DNA of 64,000 nucleotides from Bog-1181 sp964565765 (lineage in GTDB: Bacteria > Oederibacteriota > PGYV01 > Palsa-1178): NCBI GenBank assembly GCA_964565765.1, contig CAZMGF010000004.1, positions 1 to 64,000 of the forward strand, written 5' to 3'. This document shows, one piece after another, positions 8,384 to 16,598 of the stretch. Every line of letters starts with the position of its first letter. Within the stretch, counting starts at the first letter, position 1. The notes beneath the pieces were generated by a model. The model saw nothing but the letters and a program-made list of their open reading frames with translations, did not search any database and was not told the DNA's origin. A program made the translations under genes and the position numbers.

Positions 8384-9699
8384 TATTTAAACATCTTTTC
8401 AAGGGTTTCAACCGTTTCATTATAATCAGCCCTGTCATCAATCCCCTGATTGAAGAATTTCTTGACTCCTGATATCTTTTCAACCGCGTAATCAATGGCC
8501 GTATTTGAGCCTTTGACATATGCGCCTATATTTATCAGGTCCTCGGCGTTCTTATATGTGGATAATATCTCCTTCATCCTGTTCGCCGCGTTTTTATGTT
8601 CCCTTGTGGTGATATCGATCATACACCTGCTGACAGAATCCAGAAGGTCCACAGGCGGATACTGTCCCTGCGCCGCAAGGGCGCGCGATAGAACTATATG
8701 TCCGTCCAGAATTGCGCGGACGCTGTCTGAAATCGGCTCATTCAAATCATCAGCCTCGACAAGCACGGTATATAAACCTGTTATTGTTCCTTCATGCTGT
8801 GTTGTACCTGCGCGTTCAAGAAGCTTCGGCAAAAGTCCGAAAACAGAAGGTGTGTAACCTTTTGTAGTGGGAGGCTCTCCTATTGCAAGCCCTATTTCTC
8901 GCTGTGCCATAGCAAACCTTGTCACAGAATCCATCATAAGCATAACATCACGGCCCTTGTCCCTGAAATACTCTGCGATTGATGTGGCGACAAATGCCCC
9001 CATCCTTCTTATAAGGGCGGGCTGGTCGCTGGTTGCGGCAACCACAACCGAGCGTTTCAAGCCTTCTTTTTTAAGGTCCTTTTCTATAAAATCCCTGACT
9101 TCCCTGCCCCTCTCTCCGATGAGCGCTATTACATTAATATCGGCGCTTGTATTACGCGCTATCATACCCAGGGTTGTTGATTTTCCCACGCCTGATCCGG
9201 AAAAAATACCCATCCTCTGCCCTTTTCCAACAGTAAGCGCCCCGTCTATTGAGCGGATGCCCGTGGCAACCGGATGTTCCACTTTTTTTCTTGATATGGG
9301 ATCGGGCGGGTTATTATATACAGGATAAAAAACTTTTGTTTTGACAGGGCCCTTTCCGTCAATGGGCCTTCCAAGCCCGTCTATTACCCTTCCCAGAAGA
9401 CATTCACCAACAGGCACTTTAAATTCTTCGCCGGTGGCGACAACTTTCGCGCCCGGGCCTATGCCCCTTAATTCTCCAAGGGGCATAAGAAGCGCCTTGC
9501 CTTCTTTAAAGCCGACAATTTCGGCGTCAATTGAAGTTTCTTCATTGCGGGATACAATACGGCAGGTTTCACCTATGGATGATTTGAGGCCGGAGGCTTC
9601 AAGGACAAGGCCGACTATCTGCGTTACCTTGCCGCTTGTTTTCAGGACATCCATTTTCCGGAGCTGCTCATGATATTTGGCGAGGTCTATGGCGCACAT
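8383..9699 (-). CDS. fliI: flagellum-specific ATPase FliI
   Basis: FliI is the hexameric ATPase that helps load substrates into the flagellar type III export gate. The 438-residue protein has the Walker A loop GIFSGSGVGKSTTLGMIA (about residue 162), the catalytic GERGREVRDFIE segment (about residue 193), the Walker B strand DVMLMMDSVTRFAMAQREIG (about residue 250) and the C-terminal region typical of F1-beta-like export ATPases. Full length for the family. It lies three bases after fliH and overlaps fliJ by one base. Confidence 0.97.
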   Translation of the reverse strand: MCAIDLAKYHEQLRKMDVLKTSGKVTQIVGLVLEASGLKSSIGETCRIVSRNEETSIDAEIVGFKEGKALLMPLGELRGIGPGAKVVATGEEFKVPVGECLLGRVIDGLGRPIDGKGPVKTKVFYPVYNNPPDPISRKKVEHPVATGIRSIDGALTVGKGQRMGIFSGSGVGKSTTLGMIARNTSADINVIALIGERGREVRDFIEKDLKKEGLKRSVVVAATSDQPALIRRMGAFVATSIAEYFRDKGRDVMLMMDSVTRFAMAQREIGLAIGEPPTTKGYTPSVFGLLPKLLERAGTTQHEGTITGLYTVLVEADDLNEPISDSVRAILDGHIVLSRALAAQGQYPPVDLLDSVSRCMIDITTREHKNAANRMKEILSTYKNAEDLINIGAYVKGSNTAIDYAVEKISGVKKFFNQGIDDRADYNETVETLEKMFK

Positions 9700-9702
9700 A
9701 TT

Positions 9703-10521
9703 TTATTCCGCCGTGTGAAAGTTTTTCTTTATTTCACCGAACTGGTAATCAAGGTCCGTATCCACAATCTGGTTTTCAGATTCAAGCCTGCATTCGCCGG
9801 GTTCAAGCATATCGTCGGGAAGTATGTGCAGCGCCTCATTAATATCGGTAAGCGCTATAAAATCCTCCCTGCGGGATTTTATCAGTTCCAGGTCCGCGGG
9901 ATTGGTGTATATTGTTATTTTTTCCTTTTTCTCGAGCATTTTAACGGCTTCTTTTACAAAATTAACCACAATTTCCTTTGAAACGGATATTTCCTGGTCG
10001 ACAACTTTTCTCGCGATATCAACCGAAAGATTTACTATATCCTCTTCGGTATTATTAATTATTTTAAGTTTTTCCGCCACCGCGCCCCTGGCAATTGACT
10101 GAAGCGTTGCAACAACGGTGCTGTATTTGGAATCCATTTCCGACTTGCCCTTGGCGAGCCCCTCGTAATAACCTTTGTCAAAACCCGCTTCGTAGCCCTC
10201 TTTTTCTTTCAGGGCCTTAAGTTCCGCCGCCTGATTTTCCGCGTCCAGAAGTTTCTGCTGAATCTCTTTTTCCGCGGAACTTTTAAGTTCGCCATTTAAC
10301 TGTTCAAGGCTCAAAAGCTCGCCTTTTTTTTCTTCTATTAACTTTTCTATTGCCTTTAGCTCATCTCCGGCCATTGCCGTCTTCTGCTGCGGCGTCAACT
10401 CCGCCGGTTTTTCCGTCTCGTCCTGCTTAAGTTTTGACGCTTTTGATAAAAAAGAACCCCGTAGCTTGTACGGGGTATCTTTTATATTATATTCACCTGG
10501 AGAATACAGGTTCTTATACAA
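9703..10521 (-). CDS. fliH: flagellar assembly protein FliH
   Basis: FliH binds and regulates FliI at the export gate. The product, about 272 residues, begins with a variable segment, has a long charged coiled coil (residues about 60-120) containing EAGFDKGYYEGLAKGKSEMD, the glycine-spaced pattern seen in FliH, and ends with a globular ATP synthase delta-like domain (VNLSVDIARKVVDQEIS, then GECRLESENQIVDTDLD). I place the start at TTG 10521 because GGAGG lies six bases before it; this overlaps the end of fliG by eight bases. A longer frame to 10551 would overlap fliG more without a ribosome-binding site. Confidence 0.88.
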   Translation of the reverse strand: MYKNLYSPGEYNIKDTPYKLRGSFLSKASKLKQDETEKPAELTPQQKTAMAGDELKAIEKLIEEKKGELLSLEQLNGELKSSAEKEIQQKLLDAENQAAELKALKEKEGYEAGFDKGYYEGLAKGKSEMDSKYSTVVATLQSIARGAVAEKLKIINNTEEDIVNLSVDIARKVVDQEISVSKEIVVNFVKEAVKMLEKKEKITIYTNPADLELIKSRREDFIALTDINEALHILPDDMLEPGECRLESENQIVDTDLDYQFGEIKKNFHTAE

Positions 10522-11512
10522 ATATTTCCTCCTCGCCGCCGCGGGCGACAACTATTTCTCCCATCTCTTCCAGCTGGCGTATTACATTGACTATCTTCTG
10601 CTGCGCTTCTTCCGTGGTCTTGAGCCTTACGGGCCCCATTACTTCCATATCTTCCAGGATCATCTGGCGGGCGCGGCTTGACATATTCTTTAATATCTTG
10701 TTCTTGCATTCTTCCGAAGCGCCTTTCAAAGCCAGAACAAGATCCTTTGAGTCTATCTCACGCAATATCTGCTGTATTGTCCTGTCATCAAGCAGCAGTA
10801 TATCGTCGAACACGAACATGAGCCTCTTGATTTCATCGGCCAGATCCGGGTTGTTTTCTTCAAGCTTTTCCATGATGGCCTTTTCAGTTGAGCGGTCAAC
10901 CCTGTTCAATATTTCAGCTACATTCCTTACGCCGCCGGCTGAGGCGAATTCCTGGGTAAATACCGACGCTATCCTTCTCTCAAGAACCTTTTCAACTTCC
11001 ATAATAACTTCAGGTGTGGCTCTGTCCATTGTGGCTATCCTTGTCGCGACATCAACCTGTACTTCCGGCCCGAGCGACGAAATTATTGTTGATGACTGCT
11101 CCGCGGATAAATGGGCAAGCACAAGCGCAATAGTCTGCGGGTGCTCGTTCTGAATAAAATTCAAAATCTGCTGAGGATCGGTTTTCTTTATAAAATCAAA
11201 CGGGGTCATCTGCAGAGCGCCCTGCAGCCTGTTCAAAATTTCAACGGCTTTCTGCTCGCCAAGGGCCTTTTCAAGCAGCTCCCTTGCGTAATCTATGCCG
11301 CCCTGCGAAATATATTCTTCGGCAAGCGCGAGCTGATAACTCTCTTCGAGAACCGCGTCCCTGTCCTGCGGTTGGACCCTTTTTGTATTGGCAATCTGTA
11401 AGGTTATCTGCTCAACAACCTCATCACTTAAGTTCCTGAAAACCTCAGATGAGAGGTCAGGCCCCAGTGTTATGAGAAGTACCGCCGCCTTTTGTTCCCC
11501 TGTTAGCGCCAT
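10514..11512 (-). CDS. fliG: flagellar motor switch protein FliG
   Basis: FliG forms the upper C-ring and transmits torque from the stator. The 332-residue protein starts with LTGEQKAAVLLITLGPDLSS, carries the middle-domain EHPQTIALVLAHLSAEQSS motif (the EHPQ contact with FliM) at about residue 123, and the C-terminal domain with MFVFDDILLLDDRTIQQIL (about residue 232), whose charged residues face MotA. Length is standard. It follows fliF by four bases and overlaps the start of fliH. Confidence 0.97.
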   Translation of the reverse strand: MALTGEQKAAVLLITLGPDLSSEVFRNLSDEVVEQITLQIANTKRVQPQDRDAVLEESYQLALAEEYISQGGIDYARELLEKALGEQKAVEILNRLQGALQMTPFDFIKKTDPQQILNFIQNEHPQTIALVLAHLSAEQSSTIISSLGPEVQVDVATRIATMDRATPEVIMEVEKVLERRIASVFTQEFASAGGVRNVAEILNRVDRSTEKAIMEKLEENNPDLADEIKRLMFVFDDILLLDDRTIQQILREIDSKDLVLALKGASEECKNKILKNMSSRARQMILEDMEVMGPVRLKTTEEAQQKIVNVIRQLEEMGEIVVARGGEEEIFV

Positions 11513-11516
11513 ACCG

Positions 11517-13130
11517 TCACCTCTTCTCTTCCGTCAACCAGCGTTTGATAAGCTGTACTATTATCTTCGGATTTTCCCTTGCTATTTTTGTTATCTGACG
11601 TTTCATTTCCGCGCGTTTCTGCGCCTCTGCAAGCTCGGCCGCTGACGGAACCGCCTCAAGCGGTACCTCGACTTCTTCTTCCGCTTTTGCGGAAGCGGAT
11701 GCCATCTCTATCTGGCGGCGCAGCTTCTCCCTTATTGCCTTGGGTTTTAGCGTTGATCTTAAGAAGAACAGCGCGAATATCAGTATGCCGATTATTACGC
11801 CAAGGCTCATAATCGTTGACATATATTTCTCGCGCTCAAGCGCTGAAGCCTTGGAGTTTTCGGCTTTCTCCGCGGATCTGTCGAAAGAAACATTCTCAAC
11901 GGCAACCTGGTCGCCCCTGGTTATATCAAGGCCGGCGGCCGCGATTACGGCGTTCTTTATCGATGTTACCTGCTGCGGCTGAAGATTGTCGACAATGACA
12001 GCCACTGAAAGCCTTTTTACATCGCCGACTGTCTGCACCACATGCGATTCGCGTTTTGTTATTTCATAATTTTCCGTTACGTCTGATTTGGTATATTGTG
12101 AATTCCCTGATACAACCGATTTATAGCCCGGAATGTTTGAATCTGTTCCCGGAACTCCGCCTGGATAAACCCCGACGCCGGTATAACTCTCAAGGTCCTT
12201 TTTGGAACTGCGCAGCACGCCTTTGCCCCCGACTATCGGCTCATATACTTCATCCTTTTTCTCAACCTGGTCGAAATTAAGTTCGGCGGTAACACGTACG
12301 GTGGCCCTTGAAGCGCCGAGCACCTGTGAAAGCATTGTCTCCACGCGCCTCTGTACATCCCTTTCAAAATCTTTCTGTATTTTAATCTGCTGATTTGTAA
12401 GTTTCAGCTGTTTTGAATATGAATAATCACTCGGGTTTGAATCCTCAAGCAGTTCGTCCCGTACCGCGTCGCTTAATATCTCGCCCTGCGTGTCTACTAT
12501 TGTGACGTTCACGGGTTTTAAGCCCTCAACGCTTGATGAGACAAGATGGACAATGGCTTTTACCTGGTCGTAATTCAGCTTGCCTTCAGCCCTTAATTTT
12601 ACCAGCACCGAGGCCGTAGGATCTTTCTGTGAATCCTCATATAATTCCTTTGTGGGAAGGACAAGCTGCACCCTTGCTTCCTGAATAGCGTCTATATTGC
12701 CGATTGTGCGGGAAAGCTCGCCCTCAAGAGCCCTCTGATAATTTACCTTCTGTGTAAAATCAGTTACGCCGAGGTTTGTCTTGTCAAATATCTCAAATCC
12801 TACACCGCCGCCTTTTGGCAGCCCCTTGGAGGCAAGCTCCAGCCTCGTGTCATATAAATATTTTGTGGGCACTAAAATAGCCTTGCCGTTATCCTCGATT
12901 TTATATGGTATTTTTTTATCTTTCAGGGTTGCAAGAATTGTCCCGGCGTCATCAGCGCTGAGATTTGAAAACAGGGGCATATAATTGGGTGATGTGGTCC
13001 ACAGCGCGACTACTGTTAGTAACAGCAGCAGCGCGGCGGGTATGGAAACCCAGAGAACTCTCTGGGAGGTGGTGAGATTCTGCCAGAACGTTTTCAAACG
13101 TTCCCATATCCTGAGTAAAAATTCGTTCAC
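11517..13130 (-). CDS. fliF: flagellar MS-ring protein FliF
   Basis: FliF builds the MS ring in the inner membrane, the base on which the flagellum assembles. The 537-residue product has a first membrane helix at about residues 28-47, the YscJ/FliF ring-building domain (DAGTILATLKDKKIPYKIED, YQRALEGELSRTIGNID), a periplasmic middle part, a second membrane helix at about residues 445-465 (TIMSLGVIIGILIFALFF) and a C-terminal tail that binds FliG. The start is GTG. It sits between fliE and fliG as usual. Confidence 0.96.
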   Translation of the reverse strand: MNEFLLRIWERLKTFWQNLTTSQRVLWVSIPAALLLLLTVVALWTTSPNYMPLFSNLSADDAGTILATLKDKKIPYKIEDNGKAILVPTKYLYDTRLELASKGLPKGGGVGFEIFDKTNLGVTDFTQKVNYQRALEGELSRTIGNIDAIQEARVQLVLPTKELYEDSQKDPTASVLVKLRAEGKLNYDQVKAIVHLVSSSVEGLKPVNVTIVDTQGEILSDAVRDELLEDSNPSDYSYSKQLKLTNQQIKIQKDFERDVQRRVETMLSQVLGASRATVRVTAELNFDQVEKKDEVYEPIVGGKGVLRSSKKDLESYTGVGVYPGGVPGTDSNIPGYKSVVSGNSQYTKSDVTENYEITKRESHVVQTVGDVKRLSVAVIVDNLQPQQVTSIKNAVIAAAGLDITRGDQVAVENVSFDRSAEKAENSKASALEREKYMSTIMSLGVIIGILIFALFFLRSTLKPKAIREKLRRQIEMASASAKAEEEVEVPLEAVPSAAELAEAQKRAEMKRQITKIARENPKIIVQLIKRWLTEEKR

Positions 13131-13150
13131 ACGTGCACCTCGCGGTTATT

Positions 13151-13495
13151 TTATATTGACATACTTATAATCGACTGATACGCGTCCGTTATTTTATTTT
13201 TTATATTAAGCGCCAGCTGCAGTGTCAAATCGGCCTTCTGTGCCGCCAACATTACATCGTGCAGTTCTATATTCTGTCCCGCGGCAAGCTTTGTAACCGC
13301 GTCATCAACGCCTGTCTGAGAGTCGCTTATTGATTTAACTGCGGTGCTCAGCAATTCCTTAAAATCCACCCTATCTGGCGCGGCTGTCTGCTGCGGCTGC
13401 TGGACCCCTATCATGTTATTATTCAGGATAGTGGCCGGCAATCCTATCATTCCCTGTATCCCTTGAATCGCTCCCATTGCAAAAGGTACGGACAT
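13151..13495 (-). CDS. fliE: flagellar hook-basal body complex protein FliE
   Basis: FliE joins the MS ring to the proximal rod. The 114-residue product has the C-terminal family signature: DVDDAVTKLAAGQ-like TGVDDAVTKLAAGQNIELHD, then VMLAAQKADLTLQLALNIKN and a short end ITDAYQSIISMSI. The Gln-rich N-terminal stretch is variable in the family. It lies 25 bases after flgC and 20 before fliF, completing the flgB-flgC-fliE rod set. Confidence 0.94.
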   Translation of the reverse strand: MSVPFAMGAIQGIQGMIGLPATILNNNMIGVQQPQQTAAPDRVDFKELLSTAVKSISDSQTGVDDAVTKLAAGQNIELHDVMLAAQKADLTLQLALNIKNKITDAYQSIISMSI

Positions 13496-13520
13496 TTATA
13501 CGCTCCTTTTATAAATTAAA

Positions 13521-13970
13521 TTATGCCTTGCCTATATCCAGAGCCTTGGCTGCCATTGTTTTTGCAGAATCAATGGCCGTAACATTCGCCTCGTAGGCCC
13601 TTGTGGAAGTAATCATGTCCACCATTTCTTTTACTATATTTACATTAGGCATTGCGACATATCCGTCTTTGTTCGCATCCGGATGCCCCGGATCGTAAAC
13701 AAGCTTCGGCGGTTCCTGGTCATTAATAATACCCGTAACTTTAACTCCCTGAAACTGGCTGTTCTGTTTCATCTTGTCAAAAACAAAAGGAAAAAGAAAT
13801 CCCGCCTTTTCGCCGCGCGGTTCAAAAACAACCCGCTGGCGCTGGTAGGGGCCGCCGTCAATTGTCCTTGTGGTGTTTACATTCGCGATATTGTTTGATA
13901 TAACATCCATGCGAAGGCGCTCTGCTGTCAAACCCGAAGCGCTGATAGCGAAAGCGTTAAATATTCCCAT
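13521..13970 (-). CDS. flgC: flagellar basal-body rod protein FlgC
   Basis: FlgC is a proximal rod subunit. The 149-residue product starts with the rod motif ASGLTAERLRMDVISNNIAN, continues with the FlgC-typical GPYQRQRVVFEPRG, and ends with VNIVKEMVDMITSTRAYEAN followed by DSAKTMAAKALDIGKA, the C-terminal helix of rod proteins. Slightly longer than the shortest homologues because of a loop around residues 60-95. It lies between flgB and fliE. Confidence 0.96.
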   Translation of the reverse strand: MGIFNAFAISASGLTAERLRMDVISNNIANVNTTRTIDGGPYQRQRVVFEPRGEKAGFLFPFVFDKMKQNSQFQGVKVTGIINDQEPPKLVYDPGHPDANKDGYVAMPNVNIVKEMVDMITSTRAYEANVTAIDSAKTMAAKALDIGKA

Positions 13971-13998
13971 TTAAATTAAAACCTCCACAAAGTAAAAT

Positions 13999-14427
13999 TT
14001 AAGATTTCCCGTCGGTTATAACATGCAAAAGCGTAGTTATCTTTGCCGAAGAAAGCTGCGCCATCGAAGCGTAATATATTGTATTCTCCGCCATTTTTGC
14101 CATTTCGGAATCAATATCAACATTATTGCCGTCATTTCTTAATGAAGTCTCGGTATTTGTGACTATTTCAGGTTCAACTGTATCAAGCGACATTTCCTTA
14201 ACCAGCGGTATATGGTTCTTGTCGGTAACAGTAAGCGGCAAAAAAGCCTTGTCCTTTCCGGAAATAAGGGCGTCAAGCTTGCTTTGAAAAACAACTTCGG
14301 AACGTTTATATCCGGGAGTATTTACATTGGCAATATTATTGCTTATCATCTGCTGCTGCATGGCAGCGGCGTTCATGGCCTTATCTAAAACCTGATATAT
14401 CTCTCCCGAAAGTATGCCATCAAGCAT
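13999..14427 (-). CDS. flgB: flagellar basal-body rod protein FlgB
   Basis: FlgB is the first rod subunit, contacting FliE. The 142-residue product has MQQQMISNNIANVNTPGYKR (about residues 23-42), the conserved rod-protein start helix, and a C-terminal MAENTIYYASMAQLSSAKIT helix typical of FlgB. A GAGGG ribosome-binding site lies about 11 bases before the ATG. It is the first gene behind the promoter at 14490-14518 and heads the flgB-to-fliJ run. Confidence 0.95.
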   Translation of the reverse strand: MLDGILSGEIYQVLDKAMNAAAMQQQMISNNIANVNTPGYKRSEVVFQSKLDALISGKDKAFLPLTVTDKNHIPLVKEMSLDTVEPEIVTNTETSLRNDGNNVDIDSEMAKMAENTIYYASMAQLSSAKITTLLHVITDGKS

Positions 14428-14489
14428 GAAAATACCAACCCTCTTTTAAAATTTATATAATAATAATCACTTTTCAAGCAAGTAAATAC

Positions 14490-14518
14490 ATATTACTTAA
14501 TTTTATTTTTTTTGTCAA
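14490..14518 (-). promoter_or_regulatory. sigma-70-like promoter of flgB
   Basis: TTGACA (14513-14518) and TAATAT (14490-14495) on the minus strand are separated by a 17-base A-rich spacer. Transcription would start near 14484, about 57 bases before the flgB ATG. The gap to the FlgN-like gene (147 bases) is otherwise AT-rich and shows no clear terminator. Confidence 0.7.
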
Positions 14519-14574
14519 CAATATTTTTGACGGGATTTTCGTGAAACCATGTTTTATTGTATGTAAACACGCAG

Positions 14575-14937
14575 TTAGGGCTGTTTATACGTTTTATACG
14601 CCTTAATATATTCGCCGGAAAAAGAGCTCTTTGCCTGTTCCAGCAAGATTTCATTTTCTTTTTCAAGTTTTATTAAATGATTAAGTGATAAATTTATGTT
14701 TTGTATTTTATCCTTTGCCTTTTCGTAAGTTTTAACGTCCGTGGCTTTTATTTCAGCTATCCCGGAATCGGTGTTTATAAGTTCTTTTATAAGATTTTGT
14801 TTGACAGCATCAACATCAGCGACGGCGTTAAATTCTTTATTAATAATAAGCCTGTTTTGTTCCGATGTTTTCATCAAAACTTCCTCAATAATATGATACT
14901 TTTTATCGAGCAGTTCCAGGAGTGCTTCCCCCGGCAT
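14575..14937 (-). CDS. FlgN-like flagellar chaperone
   Basis: A 120-residue, entirely helical, charged protein with two predicted coiled-coil segments (LLDKKYHIIEEVLMKTSEQN and INLSLNHLIKLEKENEILLE). Size, helix pattern, the LL..K...E start and the position in a flagellar cluster match FlgN-type chaperones, which hold FlgK and FlgL before export. The FlgN family is poorly conserved, so this is a fold- and context-based call. It starts only four bases after the preceding gene. Confidence 0.6.
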   Translation of the reverse strand: MPGEALLELLDKKYHIIEEVLMKTSEQNRLIINKEFNAVADVDAVKQNLIKELINTDSGIAEIKATDVKTYEKAKDKIQNINLSLNHLIKLEKENEILLEQAKSSFSGEYIKAYKTYKQP

Positions 14938-14941
14938 AACG

Positions 14942-15376
14942 CTACACCCTGACCGACCGCAGCAGCTCTTTTAGCTCCTCCGCGGTTTTTACAGAGGAAA
15001 AATCCAGGTTTAAATCAATCACAGCGGTAATCATCAGATTGGCCAGCATGTCTTCGCTTAAACGCATCCCGGGATTTAATGATTTAATTTTTTTGGTTAT
15101 CATTGTTATTTTATCAAAATTGCGCCTTTCAACCCTGAATACCCTCTGCCTTTTGCCCTTTTGTTTTGCCGGGCCGTTGTCCCGCGTAATTCCATCAACA
15201 GGCTTTGGCTGCGCGTCAAAATTTTTAGCGGCCGTGTCAGCCGGCGCTTCCTCAATAAATGAAAAAGCGTCGTCTTTGCGGGTCTTTACTTTTTCGTCTT
15301 TTTCTTCCTTGAGCTTCCGCAGCCTTTCTATCTGAAGCTGGGCCTCGGTAAATGATTTGTTCTCTTCTGCAGCCAT
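14942..15376 (-). CDS. unknown charged protein in the flagellar cluster
   Basis: I do not recognise this 144-residue protein. The N-terminal two thirds are highly charged, Lys/Glu-rich and probably disordered or coiled coil (AQLQIERLRKLKEEKDEK). The last 60 residues look globular, with KITMITKKIKSLNPGMRLSE followed by MLANLMITAVIDLNLDFSSV, an arrangement of helices that could bind a partner. No signal peptide or membrane segment. Gaps of about ten bases to its upstream neighbour and four bases to the FlgN-like gene place it firmly in the operon, so a role in flagellar assembly or its control is a fair guess. Confidence 0.6.
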   Translation of the reverse strand: MAAEENKSFTEAQLQIERLRKLKEEKDEKVKTRKDDAFSFIEEAPADTAAKNFDAQPKPVDGITRDNGPAKQKGKRQRVFRVERRNFDKITMITKKIKSLNPGMRLSEDMLANLMITAVIDLNLDFSSVKTAEELKELLRSVRV

Positions 15377-15386
15377 AAATAACCTC

Positions 15387-16598
15387 TCATTTTTCAGTAA
15401 GTTTCTTTAAAGCTTCCGAAACGGAATCGAGCCCCGAATATACACCGGCGCCGGAACGGTCAAAAGCGTCAATGTCTTCCGATATTCTGTCCGTTATTTT
15501 TGTATAATCATCCGCTTTTTTATAGAACTCGCTTATTATCTTGAACATTAGCTCGCTGTCGGTAAAATGCTCATCAGTATATGATGAAATCGACGAGATT
15601 GTTTTTTCCACATGTTTAACATCTTTGACTATGCCTATAAATATATCGCCGGTCTGATAAAAAGTTTTAATGTTGTCTTCTATGCGCTCGGTCATTTTGA
15701 TCATTTCTATAACTTCGGCCGTCCTTTTCTGGACATCCTGAAGTATCTGCGTGATATCTTCGGCCGACTGGTTCGAATTTGACGCGAGGTTTTTTATCTC
15801 TTCAGCCACGACCGAGAAGCTTTTGCCCGCCTCGCCGGCGCGCGCAGCTTCAATGCCGGCGTTTAGCGCCAGCAGGTTTGTTTTCTTTGTCATTTCTGCT
15901 ATTGTAGCCACAAAAATTCTTATCCGTTTTGACATCTCAACGAGTTCTTCTATTATCTGTGTGGAAGATATTATTGACTGTTTGAGGTCGGTTATTGACT
16001 GTATTTCACGGCCTATTGCCTTTACGCCCTTTGCCGCCTGTTCCGACTGTCTTTTTGCGTCAAGAAGCACGCTCTGCGTTGAATTGTCTATATTCTTTGA
16101 TGTGTTTTTGATTTCGAGCCCTATTGCCTTTATCTTTTCAAAAGTGCGGATATTCGAGGTTAAAAAACTTTTTATTGTTTTTATGCCGCTCCGTATTTCA
16201 TCGCCTTTCCCGTGGTCGGCTTCATAAAGAGTCTTTAAACCCTCTATTATTCCCAGTATCCCGTCCATTTCAGGCTGCTCAAGCACAATCTTTTTTGAAA
16301 GAGCATCCCTGTTCTTTTTTATTTCTTCCAGTATGGCCATATATTCCCTGTCGCCGGCAAATTCCGGGTTTTCTTCAAAAGTAAAGTTTACGGCTTTTTT
16401 CAGCGACATCAGTATAGCCGAATGATATCCGCGCAGGAATATCATGGCAATAACAAAAACTATCACCGCTTCTATTACAAAGAGCATAAATACAAATGTG
16501 GGATTAAGCGAATAATAAAATGAAAGGACCGCGGAAAAAATAATTGAAACTGTAAAAATGGCGGCGCCGCATAATACAAATATCAGGTTTTTCCTCAT
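15387..16598 (-). CDS. membrane-bound MCP-like signalling protein without sensor domain
   Basis: The 403-residue protein has two N-terminal membrane helices (about residues 5-27 and 35-55) with almost no periplasmic loop, a short linker, and a methyl-accepting chemotaxis protein signalling domain. The tip that binds CheA/CheW is almost canonical: TKKTNLLALNAGIEAARAGE, followed by KSFSVVAEEIKNLA, near residues 240-275. It lacks a ligand-binding domain and an obvious HAMP domain. It may sense the membrane state or be an output partner of another receptor. Its ATG overlaps the murA stop by four bases, so it is co-transcribed with murA and the flagellar genes. Confidence 0.85.
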   Translation of the reverse strand: MRKNLIFVLCGAAIFTVSIIFSAVLSFYYSLNPTFVFMLFVIEAVIVFVIAMIFLRGYHSAILMSLKKAVNFTFEENPEFAGDREYMAILEEIKKNRDALSKKIVLEQPEMDGILGIIEGLKTLYEADHGKGDEIRSGIKTIKSFLTSNIRTFEKIKAIGLEIKNTSKNIDNSTQSVLLDAKRQSEQAAKGVKAIGREIQSITDLKQSIISSTQIIEELVEMSKRIRIFVATIAEMTKKTNLLALNAGIEAARAGEAGKSFSVVAEEIKNLASNSNQSAEDITQILQDVQKRTAEVIEMIKMTERIEDNIKTFYQTGDIFIGIVKDVKHVEKTISSISSYTDEHFTDSELMFKIISEFYKKADDYTKITDRISEDIDAFDRSGAGVYSGLDSVSEALKKLTEK

